Assembly: GCF_028826155.1 (NCBI RefSeq)
Contig: NZ_JAQGPN010000001.1
Coordinates: forward strand, 1,059,501-1,123,500
Direction: 5' to 3'
Origin: Mesorhizobium shangrilense
Lineage (GTDB): Bacteria > Pseudomonadota > Alphaproteobacteria > Rhizobiales > Rhizobiaceae
DNA length: 64,000 nt
Made by a program: the position numbers and the translations under genes
In this document: piece by piece, positions 1 through 8,492 of the stretch
Position numbering within the stretch: the first letter of the stretch is position 1
Layout: each line of letters begins with the position of its first letter
Notes under the pieces: model-generated
Told to the model about the DNA's origin: nothing
Databases searched by the model: none
The model's input: only the letters and a program-made list of their open reading frames with translations

Positions 1-1795
1 AATAGACCGGCAGCTTGTACTTGGCGGCGATGCCGACGAGGATGCCGCCGCGTGCGGTGCCGTCGAGCTTGGTCATGACGAGCCCGTTGACGCCTGCCAC
101 GTTGCGGAAGATTTCGACCTGGTTGAGGGCGTTCTGGCCCGTGGTCGCGTCAACCGTCTGCAGCACGGTGTGCGGGGCATCGGGATCGAGCTTGCCCAGC
201 ACCCGCACGATCTTCTCCAGTTCCGCCATCAGTTCGGTCTTGTTCTGGAGACGGCCGGCGGTGTCGATGATCAGCACGTCGGCGCCGGCCTCTTTCGCCT
301 TCTCGAACGCATCATATGCCAGGCCCGCGGCATCGGCGCCGAGCTTTGACGACACCACCGGCGATTTCGTGCGCTCGCCCCAGATCTTGAGCTGCTCGAT
401 GGCCGCCGCGCGGAACGTGTCGCCCGCGGCGAGCATGACCGACAGTCCGCCCTCGGTGAGTTTTGCGGCCAGCTTGCCGATGGTCGTCGTCTTGCCCGTG
501 CCATTGACGCCGACGACCAGCACCACGTGCGGCTTGTGCGACAGGTCGAGCTCCAGCGGCATCGCCACCGGCGTCAGCACCTTGCCGATCTCCTCGGCCA
601 TGACGGCGCGCACTTCCTCGTCCGACACGTTCTTGCCGTAGCGTCCGGCGGACAGCGCATCGGTGATGCGCAGCGCCGTCTCCACGCCGAGATCGGCGCG
701 GATCAGCACGTCTTCCAGATCCTGCAGGGTGTCTTCGTCGAGCCGCCGCTTGGTGAAGACGCCGGCGATGTTGCCGGTGAGCTCCTTCGACGAGCGCGAC
801 AGGCCCTGCCGCAGGCGCTGGAACCAGGATGGCCGGGGCGCTTCTGGCGCGGCCGCGGGCTGCAGCTCCGCCTTCTGCTCGACCTTTTTCGAGACGGTGA
901 CCTTGCCTGCTTGCTGGCGGGACGCGACATCCTCTCCCCCCTTGAGGGGGAGATGCTCCGCCGCAGGCGGAGCAGAGGGGGTTGCCTCGGCAGCGCTCGG
1001 CGCAGCTTCCTGCTCGGGCGGCGCAATGGTCTCGGCGCTCGACGATCCGGCAACCCCACCCCGGTCCGCTTCGCCGACCGACCTTCCGCTCAAGGGGGAG
1101 GGGTGCGTCGCCGTTGGCGGCACCTCAGCCGGAGCTGGCTCAGGCACGACAGGCGTCGCAGGTTCGTGCGGGATCTCTACGGGACGTGCAGGCTCAGGAG
1201 CCGGCACTTCCTGCGGTGCGGGTTCGGGAGGTGCGGGAGCGGGCTCCGGCGCGGGCTCGTGCGGGATCTCGACAGGCCGGGCAGGCTCGGCCGGGGGAAC
1301 CTCCTGGGGCGCAGGTGCGGGCACAGGCGGCGCCGGTTGGGGCTCGACCTCGGGCGCAGGCGGCGGAGTTTCCGGCGCAGGCGCGGGAACGGCGGGAGCG
1401 GGCGCCGGTTCTATCTCGGGGGTTGGCGCCGGCTCCGGGGCGACCGGAACAGGCTCGGGCTGGGCAGGCGCGGAGCCTGCGGCTTCCTGTGCCTCGATGG
1501 GCGTGGTCCGCAGCACCGGAGCGGAGGCCTCGGGTGCGATAACCTCATCCCGCTCGGCTTCGCGCACAGCCGCTTCCTCGAGCGGAAGCTGGGCATCAGG
1601 GCTTGGCCGCTCGGCGGGCTGAGGAATCTCGGCTGCCGGTACGTCCTTCTCGACAGGCGTCGCCGGTTCGGGCTGCCGCTTGAAAGCCTCCAGCGCCTCG
1701 AAATTGATCGGCGCGAGCTTTTCCTCGGCGACCGGCTCCTCGACGACCTCCTTCTTGCCGAACGAGAAGACCTTCTTGATGAAGTTGAAAGCCAT
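1..1795 (-). CDS. ftsY: Signal recognition particle receptor FtsY (3' end cut by window edge)
   Basis: FtsY is the membrane-associated SRP-receptor GTPase that docks ribosome-SRP complexes at the translocon. The protein starts [15 protein letters not shown] at 1795 and the frame stays open to base 1. The C-terminal NG domain shows the P-loop VNGTGKTT (about 482-508), then DTAGR and [10 protein letters not shown], ending at KLPVYF at the edge. The first 300 or so residues are an acidic, then Pro/Ala/Glu-rich linker with a repeated [12 protein letters not shown] block. This is much longer than the usual A domain. Two palindromic repeat units are read in frame inside the linker (929-1104) without a stop. 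The gene lies 15 bases downstream of mtaB, on the same strand, so it probably ends a dapF-mtaB-ftsY transcription unit. Confidence 0.95.
   Translation of the reverse strand, partial: MAFNFIKKVFSFGKKEVVEEPVAEEKLAPINFEALEAFKRQPEPATPVEKDVPAAEIPQPAERPSPDAQLPLEEAAVREAERDEVIAPEASAPVLRTTPIEAQEAAGSAPAQPEPVPVAPEPAPTPEIEPAPAPAVPAPAPETPPPAPEVEPQPAPPVPAPAPQEVPPAEPARPVEIPHEPAPEPAPAPPEPAPQEVPAPEPARPVEIPHEPATPVVPEPAPAEVPPTATHPSPLSGRSVGEADRGGVAGSSSAETIAPPEQEAAPSAAEATPSAPPAAEHLPLKGGEDVASRQQAGKVTVSKKVEQKAELQPAAAPEAPRPSWFQRLRQGLSRSSKELTGNIAGVFTKRRLDEDTLQDLEDVLIRADLGVETALRITDALSAGRYGKNVSDEEVRAVMAEEIGKVLTPVAMPLELDLSHKPHVVLVVGVNGTGKTTTIGKLAAKLTEGGLSVMLAAGDTFRAAAIEQLKIWGERTKSPVVSSKLGADAAGLAYDAFEKAKEAGADVLIIDTAGRLQNKTELMAELEKIVRVLGKLDPDAPHTVLQTVDATTGQNALNQVEIFRNVAGVNGLVMTKLDGTARGGILVGIAAKYKLPVY
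929..1104. repeat. Pair of inverted palindromic mosaic repeats inside ftsY
   Basis: Two GC-rich units of about 50 bp face each other. The left one (929-985) contains the hairpin TCCCCCCTTGAGGGGGAGA followed by a second hairpin CTCCGCCGCAGGCGGAG. The right one (1053-1104) ends in CTCAAGGGGGAGGGG. They resemble the intergenic palindromic elements seen elsewhere in this window, but here both lie within the ftsY reading frame. Checked codon by codon, the frame has no stop and reads, on the minus strand, roughly [18 protein letters not shown] ... [18 protein letters not shown]. Confidence 0.75.
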
Positions 1796-1810
1796 TGCGG
1801 GTGCGGTGCC

Positions 1811-3109
1811 TCAGGCGGCCTGCGCGTCAGGCGGACGGGTAATCACGCGCTGGCCGTCGTGGCCGGAAATGACGGCCTCGACGATGTCTCCGGGGGTTCC
1901 GAAGTCGGCCGAGGCGAGGGTGAAACCTTCGGTGCGGCCGATGCCCTCGCGCTCGATGAGCAGGGACTGGGCAGTGCCGACGAGTGACGCGAGATGGCGG
2001 GCGTAGGCCGCGTCACCGGCGGCGCGCAGGCGCGCGGCGCGTTCCTTGACCACGCCGCGGTCCACCTGGGGCATCTTCGCCGCAGGCGTTCCCTCGCGCG
2101 GGCTGAACGGGAAGACGTGGAGATGCGTCAGGCCGCATTCCTCGACGAGCTTCAGCGAATTGGCGAACATCGCCTCCGTCTCCGTCGGGAAACCGGCGAT
2201 GATGTCGGCGCCGAAGACGATGTCGGGGCGCAGCCTGCGGACGTCCTCGCAGAAGCGGATGGAATCGTCGCGCAGATGCCGCCGCTTCATGCGCTTCAGG
2301 ATCATGTCGTCGCCGGCCTGCAGCGAGAGGTGCAGGTGCGGCATCAGCCGTTTTTCGGTGGCGATGCAGTCGAGCAGGTCGTCGTCCGCCTCGATGGAAT
2401 CGATGGAGGAGAGGCGCAGCCGCTTCACGTCGGGAACCTGGCGCAGGATGGTGCGCACCAGCCGCCCGAGCTTCGGCGCGCCGGGCAGGTCGGCGCCGTA
2501 GCTGGTCATGTCGACCCCGGTCAGCACCACCTCCGCATAGCCGTTGCCGGCCAGCCGCTTCACCTGCTCCACCACAGCGCCCATCGGCACCGAGCGGGAG
2601 TTTCCGCGGCCGTAGGGGATGATGCAGAAGGTGCAGCGGTGGTCGCAGCCGTTCTGCACCTGCACGAAGGCCCGCGCGCGGCCCTCAATGGCGTCGACCA
2701 TGTGCGACGCGGTCTCGCGCACGGAAAAGATGTCGTTGACGCGCGCCTTCTCGGTGTCGTTGACGCCGAAGTCCGGCAACGCGCGGTAGGAATTGGCCTT
2801 GAGCTTTTCCTCGTTGCCGAGCACGAGGTCGACCTCGTCCATCTCGACGAAGGCGGCAGGATCGGTCTGGGCGGCGCAACCGGTCACGATGATGCGCGCC
2901 TGGGGGTTTTCGCGGCGCGCCTTGCGGATCGACTGCTTGGCCTGCCGCACCGCCTCTGCCGTGACGGCACAGGTGTTGAAGATGACGGCGCCGTCCTTGA
3001 GCGTGGCGAGGCCGGCGGCCTCCGCCTCGCGCCGCATCACCTCCGACTCGTAGGTGTTGAGCCGGCAGCCGAAGGTGACGATGTCGATGCCCTTGCCTTG
3101 CGCGGACAT
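1811..3109 (-). CDS. mtaB: tRNA (N6-threonylcarbamoyladenosine-37) methylthiotransferase MtaB
   Basis: MtaB is a radical-SAM methylthiotransferase that converts t6A37 to ms2t6A37 in tRNAs reading ANN codons. The 432-residue protein has the N-terminal UPF0004 cysteines C15, C47 and C78 for one 4Fe-4S cluster. The radical SAM motif CDHRCTFC (C155, C159, C162) holds the second. The C-terminal part fits a TRAM-like domain. The start at 3109 shares one base with the dapF stop (TGATG), so translation is probably coupled. A longer frame extends upstream into dapF but lacks homology. MtaB is preferred over MiaB from the compact N-terminus and the TFGCRLN motif. Confidence 0.93.
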   Translation of the reverse strand: MSAQGKGIDIVTFGCRLNTYESEVMRREAEAAGLATLKDGAVIFNTCAVTAEAVRQAKQSIRKARRENPQARIIVTGCAAQTDPAAFVEMDEVDLVLGNEEKLKANSYRALPDFGVNDTEKARVNDIFSVRETASHMVDAIEGRARAFVQVQNGCDHRCTFCIIPYGRGNSRSVPMGAVVEQVKRLAGNGYAEVVLTGVDMTSYGADLPGAPKLGRLVRTILRQVPDVKRLRLSSIDSIEADDDLLDCIATEKRLMPHLHLSLQAGDDMILKRMKRRHLRDDSIRFCEDVRRLRPDIVFGADIIAGFPTETEAMFANSLKLVEECGLTHLHVFPFSPREGTPAAKMPQVDRGVVKERAARLRAAGDAAYARHLASLVGTAQSLLIEREGIGRTEGFTLASADFGTPGDIVEAVISGHDGQRVITRPPDAQAA

Positions 3110-3990
3110 CACGCGGCGCTCTCCGTCTCGCGCGCCCAGGTTCCGGTCGCGGGATCGAACGTGCCCGAAAACTCCCATTCGGCCGGGCCGGTCAGGACAA
3201 CGTGGTCGTCGGCGCGCCATTCGACGGTCAGCTCTCCGCCTGGAGCGGTGGGCCGGACGGTGCGGCTCGTGCGGCCCGTCCGCGCGCCGGCGACTGCGGC
3301 AGCGCAGGCGGCGGAGCCGCAGGCCCTGGTGAGGCCGGCCCCACGCTCCCACGTGCGGATGACCATGCTGTCGGGCGACGTCACCTGCGCGATGGTGATG
3401 TTGGCGCGTTCGGGGAAGATCGGATGGTTTTCCAGCAGCGGCCCGAACTTGTCGAGATCGTAGGACCAGACGTCCTCGTCGACCCAGAAGATGGCGTGCG
3501 GATTGCCCATCGAGACGACCGACGGCGAATGCAGCACGGGCGCGTCGATCGGGCCGATCTGCAGTTCGATGGCGCGCGTGTCGCGGAATTCCTCTGCCAG
3601 CGGGATGTCCTGCCAGCCGAAGCGCGGCTTGCCGAGGTCGACGGAGATCGTGCCGTCCGCATGTTCCTCGGCATTGAGGATGCCCGCGACAGTCTCGAAG
3701 GTGAACACCTTCTGGCCGGTGTCCGCGGCCAGCGCCTGAACCACGCAGCGCATGCCGTTGCCGCAGGCCTGCGCACTGGAGCCGTCCGAGTTCAGGATCT
3801 CGACGAAATAGGCCGTTCCAGGCGTCTTCGGATCGTGGATCGCCATGATCTGGTCGAAATTCGTGGCCGGATCGGCGTTGAGCGCGATCGCCGCCGCGGG
3901 CGCGACGCGATCCGCACGGCCCCGCATGTCGGCAACGATGATCTCATTGCCGAGCCCGTTCATCTTGGCGAATTGGGCGCGCGCCACCAT
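3109..3990 (-). CDS. dapF: Diaminopimelate epimerase
   Basis: DapF interconverts LL- and meso-diaminopimelate for lysine and peptidoglycan synthesis and is cofactor-free. The 293-residue protein has both catalytic cysteines in their usual settings: C76 in ACGNGMRC and C224 in [11 protein letters not shown]. The substrate-binding motif [11 protein letters not shown] is also present. Length is normal for the family. It is first in the dapF-mtaB-ftsY gene string, an arrangement common in rhizobia. The start at 3990 ([15 protein letters not shown]) fits the family N-terminus, in which AKMNGLGN is conserved. Confidence 0.97.
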   Translation of the reverse strand: MVARAQFAKMNGLGNEIIVADMRGRADRVAPAAAIALNADPATNFDQIMAIHDPKTPGTAYFVEILNSDGSSAQACGNGMRCVVQALAADTGQKVFTFETVAGILNAEEHADGTISVDLGKPRFGWQDIPLAEEFRDTRAIELQIGPIDAPVLHSPSVVSMGNPHAIFWVDEDVWSYDLDKFGPLLENHPIFPERANITIAQVTSPDSMVIRTWERGAGLTRACGSAACAAAVAGARTGRTSRTVRPTAPGGELTVEWRADDHVVLTGPAEWEFSGTFDPATGTWARETESAA

Positions 3991-4061
3991 TGCCGCGAGG
4001 CTCTCCGTTGTATTTTCGGCCTATATGGCGGAAACGACCGCGAATTACCAGTGCGGGGCGG

Positions 4062-4223
4062 CTAGGCGACGGCGATCAGGCCGAGCACGACCAGCAGGAA
4101 AAGAATGAGCACGATCGCAATCAGCAGCTTCGCGCCGGTTGCGGCGACGCCGGCCAGCTGGTGGAAGCCGAGCAGGCTGAGCACGGCGGCTGCAATCAGG
4201 AGTATGAGTATCCATTTGATCAT
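4062..4223 (-). CDS. Small DUF1328 (UPF0391) membrane protein
   Basis: This 53-residue protein begins [20 protein letters not shown] and is almost entirely two hydrophobic helices (about residues 3-20 and 30-52), which is typical of DUF1328/UPF0391. The molecular function of the family is not known. The start at 4223 is chosen because homologous proteins begin MIKWxLI. An upstream-extended frame would add an arginine-rich, unconserved tail. An EcfG-type promoter sits 36 bases upstream of the start, so the gene is probably part of the general stress response. The nearest genes are dapF (same strand, 71 bases downstream) and omp19 (divergent). Confidence 0.85.
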   Translation of the reverse strand: MIKWILILLIAAAVLSLLGFHQLAGVAATGAKLLIAIVLILFLLVVLGLIAVA

Positions 4224-4258
4224 CGATACGGGGTTCCAGGCGCTTGTCGTCGCGGTGG

Positions 4259-4284
4259 AACGCCCTCGGGCTCTGCAGGGTTCC
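4259..4284 (-). promoter_or_regulatory. Candidate EcfG (general stress sigma factor) promoter for the DUF1328 gene
   Basis: Read on the minus strand, GGAAC (4284-4280) is followed by 17 bases and CGTT (4262-4259). This matches the alphaproteobacterial EcfG consensus GGAAC-N16/17-CGTT. The -10 element ends 36 bases before the DUF1328 start codon, a normal leader length. The rest of 4224-4484 shows no gene. It is relatively A+T-rich at 4350-4420 and probably also holds the omp19 promoter. Confidence 0.6.
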
Positions 4285-4484
4285 AGCCTCCGCCGGCGAG
4301 GGGCTGCCCGTCCGCCGGAAGGCGAAAAGGACGCGCAGGACACCGAAAAATTGCAGCAAATATGCAACAGACGCGCGGGACTAACCGTATTTTAATCATA
4401 TGGAGTTGCAATTTTGCCAAGTTCAACGCCTTGACTGCGCGTGATGATCCCGCGCGAACCGATACCCTGCCGACGGAGGACTTG

Positions 4485-5000
4485 ATGTTGATTTCGAGAA
4501 CCGCAGTGATTGCGGTCGCACTCGCTGCGCTGGCCGTGAGCGGCTGCACGAGCTCGCGCTTCGGGTCGGAGAACACGCAGCCGGCTCCTCTGCCTGCGGC
4601 TCCCTCCGGACAAGTCACCAGCCAGCAGCTGCCGCCGCCCGCCGCGCCGCAGCCGGGCGGCTTCCCCGCTGCGCCCGAAACGCAGGTGGCCGCGCTTCCG
4701 CAGCCCGACGCGAATGCGCCGGACCTGACGGCCGGCAGCGTCGCCGGCGTCTGGAACGCCTCGGTTTCGGGCCAGACCTGCAAGGTGGCGACGCCGCAGA
4801 CCAAGTTCGGCCAGGGTTTCCGCGCCGGTCCATTGCGCTGTCCGGCACCGATCGACGGGGTGAAGTCGTGGAACGTCGCCGGCAAGCAGCTGACCCTCTT
4901 CGACGAGAGCGGCGGCACGCTGGCGCGCCTCTACTCCTCCGGCCCGGAGAAGTTCGACGGCCAGACCTCCAGCGGCGTGCCGATCTCGCTCAGCCGCTAA
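4485..5000 (+). CDS. omp19: Outer membrane lipoprotein Omp19, AprI/Inh protease-inhibitor family
   Basis: This 171-residue lipoprotein resembles Brucella Omp19, an outer-membrane protease inhibitor. It begins MLISRTAVIAVALAALAVSGC, giving a signal peptide with lipobox AVSGC (lipidated Cys21). A Pro/Gln/Ala-rich spacer to about residue 80 follows. The C-terminal inhibitor beta-barrel domain shows VAGVWNASVSGQTCKVATPQ, GPLRCP and YSSG...FDGQT. The two cysteines (TCK and RCP) probably form the conserved disulfide. The ATG at 4485 has GGAGGA four bases upstream. zapE follows after 34 bases and could be co-transcribed. Confidence 0.88.
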   Translation: MLISRTAVIAVALAALAVSGCTSSRFGSENTQPAPLPAAPSGQVTSQQLPPPAAPQPGGFPAAPETQVAALPQPDANAPDLTAGSVAGVWNASVSGQTCKVATPQTKFGQGFRAGPLRCPAPIDGVKSWNVAGKQLTLFDESGGTLARLYSSGPEKFDGQTSSGVPISLSR

Positions 5001-5034
5001 GCCCTCCGTCCGCCAACCCTTCGGAGCCCCTCCG

Positions 5035-6219
5035 ATGCATATTCGCGACGGGCTTCAGCCGCACGCCACCATCGCACAGCGCTACCAGCATCTCGTCGAG
5101 ACCGGCGAGATCGGCAGCGACCCGGCGCAGCTCGCCGTCGTCGCTGCGCTCGACCGCCTGATCGACGAGATCATCTCGAAGCGCCTGGCACAGAAGTCCA
5201 GCGCGCTCGGCTGGCTGTTCGCCAAGCGGCGTGAGCGGAAGGCGCCGGTGAGGGGACTCTACATCCACGGCGGCGTGGGGCGCGGCAAGACCATGCTGAT
5301 GGACATGTTCTTCGACATGGTCCCGGCGCGTCGCAAGCGCAGGGCGCATTTCAACGACTTCATGGCCGACGCCCACGATCGCATCCAGAAGCACCGGCAG
5401 GCGCGCAAGGAGGGCAAGGTCAAGGAGGACGACCCGATCCCGCCGGTGGCGCGCGAACTCGCGGAGCAGGCCTGGGTGCTCTGCTTCGACGAATTCACGG
5501 TCACCGATATCGCCGACGCGATGATCCTGTCGCGGCTGTTCTCCGCGCTGTTTGCCGAAGGCGTGGTGCTCATTGCAACCTCGAACGTCGCCCCGGAAAA
5601 CCTCTACAGGGACGGACTGAACAGGCAGCTGTTCCTGCCCTTCATCGCCACGCTCGAGCGCAATGTCGACGTCCTGGCGCTCAACTCCGACACCGACTAC
5701 AGGCTGGAGAAGCTCAGCCATCTGCCGGTCTACCTGACGCCGCTGGACGCGGACGCCGACCGCCGCATGGACGACATTTGGCGGACGGTCACGCACGGCC
5801 GAAAGACGGTCTCCGAAGAGGTAACGGTAAAGGGCAGGCATGTCGCCGTCCCTGCCGCCGCGGGCGACGCCGCGCGTTTCGGCTTCGCCGATCTCTGCGC
5901 AAAGCCGCTCGGCGCGCGCGACTACCTGGCGATCGCGGGACGCTATCGGACGATCATGATCGATCACGTGCCGGTGCTTGGCGACGGGCATCGAAACGAA
6001 GCCAAGCGCTTCATCCTCCTCATCGACGCCCTCTACGACCACGGTACTCGGCTGGTGGTCAGCGCGGCCGCGCCGGCAGACCAGCTCTATGTCGGAAGGA
6101 CGGGAACCGAGGCGTTCGAATTCGCCCGCACCGCGTCGCGGCTGACCGAGATGCAGAGCACGGACTGGCTCGACGCCTGGGCCGAACGGCAGTCGTCGGC
6201 GGCCGCCGCGGCCCATTAG
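5035..6219 (+). CDS. zapE: Cell division protein ZapE (AFG1/LACE1-family ATPase)
   Basis: ZapE is an AAA-type P-loop ATPase that associates with FtsZ rings in bacteria; its mitochondrial relative is AFG1/LACE1. The 394-residue protein has the Walker A GGVGRGKT at residues 79-86, the family motif FNDFMADAHDRI and Walker B VLCFDEFTVTDIADA. The sensor-like IATSNVAPENLY follows. Length is normal. The start at 5035 lies after an A/G-rich leader (CGGAGCCCC). It is downstream of omp19 and followed by a DUF1127 gene with its own upstream region. Confidence 0.93.
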   Translation: MHIRDGLQPHATIAQRYQHLVETGEIGSDPAQLAVVAALDRLIDEIISKRLAQKSSALGWLFAKRRERKAPVRGLYIHGGVGRGKTMLMDMFFDMVPARRKRRAHFNDFMADAHDRIQKHRQARKEGKVKEDDPIPPVARELAEQAWVLCFDEFTVTDIADAMILSRLFSALFAEGVVLIATSNVAPENLYRDGLNRQLFLPFIATLERNVDVLALNSDTDYRLEKLSHLPVYLTPLDADADRRMDDIWRTVTHGRKTVSEEVTVKGRHVAVPAAAGDAARFGFADLCAKPLGARDYLAIAGRYRTIMIDHVPVLGDGHRNEAKRFILLIDALYDHGTRLVVSAAAPADQLYVGRTGTEAFEFARTASRLTEMQSTDWLDAWAERQSSAAAAAH

Positions 6220-6275
6220 CCGGAGTCGAAATCCGCGTCGCAACACTTCCTTAACCAGCCATGCATGCACGGCAA

Positions 6276-6290
6276 TGCTGCATTGCAGCA
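6276..6290. promoter_or_regulatory. Palindrome TGCTGCATTGCAGCA upstream of the DUF1127 gene (PhaR-like operator candidate)
   Basis: A perfect 7-1-7 palindrome lies about 100 bases before the DUF1127 start. Its core CTGC-ATT-GCAG matches the CTGC-N3/4-GCAG pattern reported for PhaR in Rhodobacter (from memory). A PhaR gene is in this window at 18.1 kb. It could also belong to another regulator: small DUF1127 genes of Brucella are controlled by the LysR-type VtlR. Only the palindrome itself is directly seen. Confidence 0.4.
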
Positions 6291-6388
6291 AGAATGGTTG
6301 CACTGCACCATAGAGATGCCCATCTTACGGAGCGTGGGAGGACCCACCCGGCCGTCCATCGACGGCTCAACAAAGGGGATCGCATCCG

Positions 6389-6556
6389 ATGTTTGCTTCG
6401 CTGATAAAAAACGTTCGCGAGCGCTCCGAAAAGCGCCGTCGCTACAATCGCCTCACCGCCGAGATCATGGGCATGTCCGAGCGTGATCTGGCCGACATTC
6501 GCGGCAACCGCGTCGACATGCTTCGCGGTGTCTACAAGGAAGTCTACGGCGGCTGA
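6389..6556 (+). CDS. Small DUF1127 (YjiS-like) protein
   Basis: This is a 55-residue basic protein beginning MFASLIKNVRERSEKRRRYN. The C-terminal DUF1127 helix reads MSERDLADIRGNRVDMLRGV, matching the family pattern of an L-x2-L/DI-x2-R-x-DI core. DUF1127 proteins of rhizobia and Brucella are small Arg-rich factors linked to RNA turnover, phosphate or sugar metabolism. The exact role here is unknown. The gene is monocistronic: it has a 170-base upstream region with a palindrome and a strong terminator right after it. Confidence 0.82.
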   Translation: MFASLIKNVRERSEKRRRYNRLTAEIMGMSERDLADIRGNRVDMLRGVYKEVYGG

Positions 6557-6583
6557 TCGCCGTCCGATAGCCGACGCCGATGT

Positions 6584-6612
6584 GCGGCGGACGCCCTGCG
6601 TCCGCCGCTTTT
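6584..6612 (+). terminator. Rho-independent terminator after the DUF1127 gene
   Basis: A perfect 10-bp stem GCGGCGGACG / CGTCCGCCGC (6584-6593 and 6599-6608) with loop CCCTG is followed by TTTT. It lies 28 bases after the stop codon and separates this gene from the convergent ccm operon. Confidence 0.85.
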
Positions 6613-6638
6613 GCGTTCGGGACGGGATGAGCGCGGCC

Positions 6639-7232
6639 CTATTTCGCCGCCAGCGCCTTCTCGATTTCAGGCATCAGGCGGGATGACGCGGCCTGCGGCG
6701 TGATCGGCCCGACATGCCGGTAGAGAATCGTGCCATTGCGGTCGACCACATAGGTCTCCGGCACGCCGTAGACGCCCCAGTCGATTGCCGTACGGCCGCT
6801 CTGGTCCACCCCGATCGCGTCATAGGGATTGCCGAGGTCGCCGATGAAGCGGCGCGCGTTTTCCGGCTTGTCCTTGTAGTTCATGCCGGCGACCGCGAAG
6901 CGTTTGTCCTGCGAGAGCGCCATCAGCACCGGGTGCTCCTCGCGACAGGGCGCGCACCACGACGCCCACACGTTGACCAGGGTCACCTTGCCCTTGAACG
7001 CGTCGGACTCGAGACCGGGCAGGCCGCTGCCCTCGAGAGGCGGCAGTTTCGTCTGGGGAGCCGGTTGGCCGATCAGGGCCGATGGGACCGTCGAGATATC
7101 GCGTCCCGAAAGCAGCTGCGCCAGGAACACCGTCGCCAGCGCGCCGAAGATCAGCAGCGGGAGGACGACGAAAAGCGAGCGGCGCGGCTTCGGGCGGCCG
7201 TCCTCGGCCGGCTGTCCAGCGTCGGCGCTCAT
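6639..7232 (-). CDS. ccmG: Cytochrome c biogenesis thiol:disulfide oxidoreductase CcmG/DsbE (CycY)
   Basis: CcmG is a membrane-anchored periplasmic thioredoxin-fold protein that keeps the apocytochrome c CXXCH cysteines reduced for heme ligation. The 197-residue protein has a single N-terminal anchor (about residues 19-41). A thioredoxin domain follows with WCAPC (C93, C96), GVDQSGRTAIDWGVYGVPETYVVD and the cis-Pro segment GVPET. It is the last gene of the ccm operon. Its start overlaps the ccmD stop by four bases (ATGA). Confidence 0.95.
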   Translation of the reverse strand: MSADAGQPAEDGRPKPRRSLFVVLPLLIFGALATVFLAQLLSGRDISTVPSALIGQPAPQTKLPPLEGSGLPGLESDAFKGKVTLVNVWASWCAPCREEHPVLMALSQDKRFAVAGMNYKDKPENARRFIGDLGNPYDAIGVDQSGRTAIDWGVYGVPETYVVDRNGTILYRHVGPITPQAASSRLMPEIEKALAAK

Positions 7233-7393
7233 GGCTTTTCGCGGTCCGAACGGCGTCGCACGCCCTGCGCCTCGAGCTCGGTGAACTCGCGCCGTCGCGC
7301 CTGCTGGTCCAGCACGATCCAGCCGATGGTCGCGGCGAGCGCCAGCGCCGAGATGCCGTAGGCGGCGGCGACATAGTAGTCGTGCGGGCTCAT
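7229..7393 (-). CDS. ccmD: Heme exporter protein CcmD
   Basis: CcmD is a tiny inner-membrane protein needed for release of holo-CcmE from the CcmABC complex. The 54-residue product MSPHDYYVAAAYGISALALA... has one transmembrane helix (about 8-28) followed by a charged cytoplasmic tail QQARRREFTELEAQG, the usual CcmD layout. The start at 7393 overlaps the ccmC stop by four bases and the stop overlaps the ccmG start by four. A much longer frame running upstream is ignored because it lies antiparallel to real ccmC coding in another frame. Confidence 0.9.
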   Translation of the reverse strand: MSPHDYYVAAAYGISALALAATIGWIVLDQQARRREFTELEAQGVRRRSDREKP

Positions 7394-8160
7394 GCGGATC
7401 TGCCCTGGTCTACCTTGCGCGCGGCGACGCGTTGCATGGCCGCGATGCGGCGACGCCAGATCTCGGTGCGCATGGCGGCGAGATGCATCGCGAAGAACAG
7501 CAGCGTGAAGCCCGCCGCCATGACCAGCAGCGGCCAAAGCAGGCTTGTATGGATGGTCGGGCCGTCGAGCCGGATCACCGACGCCGGCTGGTGCAGCGTG
7601 TTCCACCACTCGACCGAGAATTTTATGATCGGGATATTGATGAAGCCGACCAACGTCAGCACGGCGGCTGCGCGCGCCGATCGCGCCGGGTCGTCGAGCG
7701 CGCGCGTCAGCGCAATCAGACCGAGATACATCAGGAACAGGATGAATACGGAGGTGAGGCGGGCGTCCCACACCCACCAAGTCCCCCACATCGGCTTGCC
7801 CCAGATCGAGCCGGTCACCAGCGCCAGCGCCGTGAACACGGCGCCGATCGGCGCGGCGGCCTTGAGGGAGACGTCGGCCAGCGGATGCCGCCAGACCAGG
7901 GTGCCGAGCGCTGCAAGCGCCATCACGGCGTAACACATCATCGACAGCCAGGCGAACGGCACATGGATATACATGATGCGGACGGTGACGCCCTGCTGGT
8001 AGTCTTCCGGCGCGGCGAAGGACATGTAGAGGCCCACCGCCAGAACCAGTGCGCTCAGCGCGCCCAGCAGCGGAATCGCGCGATCCGCCAATCCGACGAA
8101 TCGCGTCGGGTTGGCCAGGTCGGCCAACCAGTTCCCCGAGGCTGCAGCGGTTTCGCTCAT
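7390..8160 (-). CDS. ccmC: Heme ABC transporter permease / heme handling protein CcmC
   Basis: CcmC is a six-helix membrane protein that presents heme to CcmE through a periplasmic tryptophan-rich motif. The 256-residue protein has the signature WGTWWVWDARLTS at about residues 125-137. The flanking histidines lie in IMYIHVPFAWLS and near WWNTLHQPAS. Length is normal. It follows the YwqK-like gene by about 95 bases and overlaps ccmD. Confidence 0.95.
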   Translation of the reverse strand: MSETAAASGNWLADLANPTRFVGLADRAIPLLGALSALVLAVGLYMSFAAPEDYQQGVTVRIMYIHVPFAWLSMMCYAVMALAALGTLVWRHPLADVSLKAAAPIGAVFTALALVTGSIWGKPMWGTWWVWDARLTSVFILFLMYLGLIALTRALDDPARSARAAAVLTLVGFINIPIIKFSVEWWNTLHQPASVIRLDGPTIHTSLLWPLLVMAAGFTLLFFAMHLAAMRTEIWRRRIAAMQRVAARKVDQGRSA

Positions 8161-8255
8161 CGCCGGTTAGATAGAGCGCAGCATTGCGGCGCGCAATTGG
8201 CGGCAATGCCGCGGACTGCCGCGCCCACCCGGTCGCGAAGGTCTCGTCAAACGCC

Positions 8256-8477
8256 TCATGCCTTCATCCTGGTGACCTTATAGACTTGGCCCGCCTTGTC
8301 GTAGGTCGTCCACTCGCCGGACTGCTTGCCCGCCGAGAAATGACCCGAGCGCAGCTTGGTGCCGTCCTTGCGGAACCATTCCCAATAGCCTTCTGGGACG
8401 CCGTTGCTCATCGGCCCCCTAGCCCAGAGGCTGCCGTCCTTGTGGTGCTGGATGTGTTCCTCGACGCCGTGTGACAT
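8256..8477 (-). CDS. Small MORN/YwqK-like protein inside the ccm operon
   Basis: This is a 73-residue soluble protein beginning MSHGVEEHIQHHKDGSLWAR. It contains two MORN-like blocks of the form GxPxGYWEWFRKDG and GKQSGEWTTYDKAG, as in the YwqK/toxin-antidote repeat family. No catalytic residues or signal peptide are seen. It sits 15 bases after ccmB and 95 bases before ccmC on the same strand, so it is probably co-transcribed. Its histidine-rich N-terminus is notable next to heme-handling genes, but no function can be assigned. Confidence 0.75.
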   Translation of the reverse strand: MSHGVEEHIQHHKDGSLWARGPMSNGVPEGYWEWFRKDGTKLRSGHFSAGKQSGEWTTYDKAGQVYKVTRMKA

Positions 8478-8492
8478 CTCGCCTCATCCTCC

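Noticed and set aside
527..1987. 486-codon plus-strand frame with Gly/Arg/Leu repeats opposite ftsY
   Set aside because: It mirrors the Pro/Ala-rich linker of ftsY. No conserved domain.
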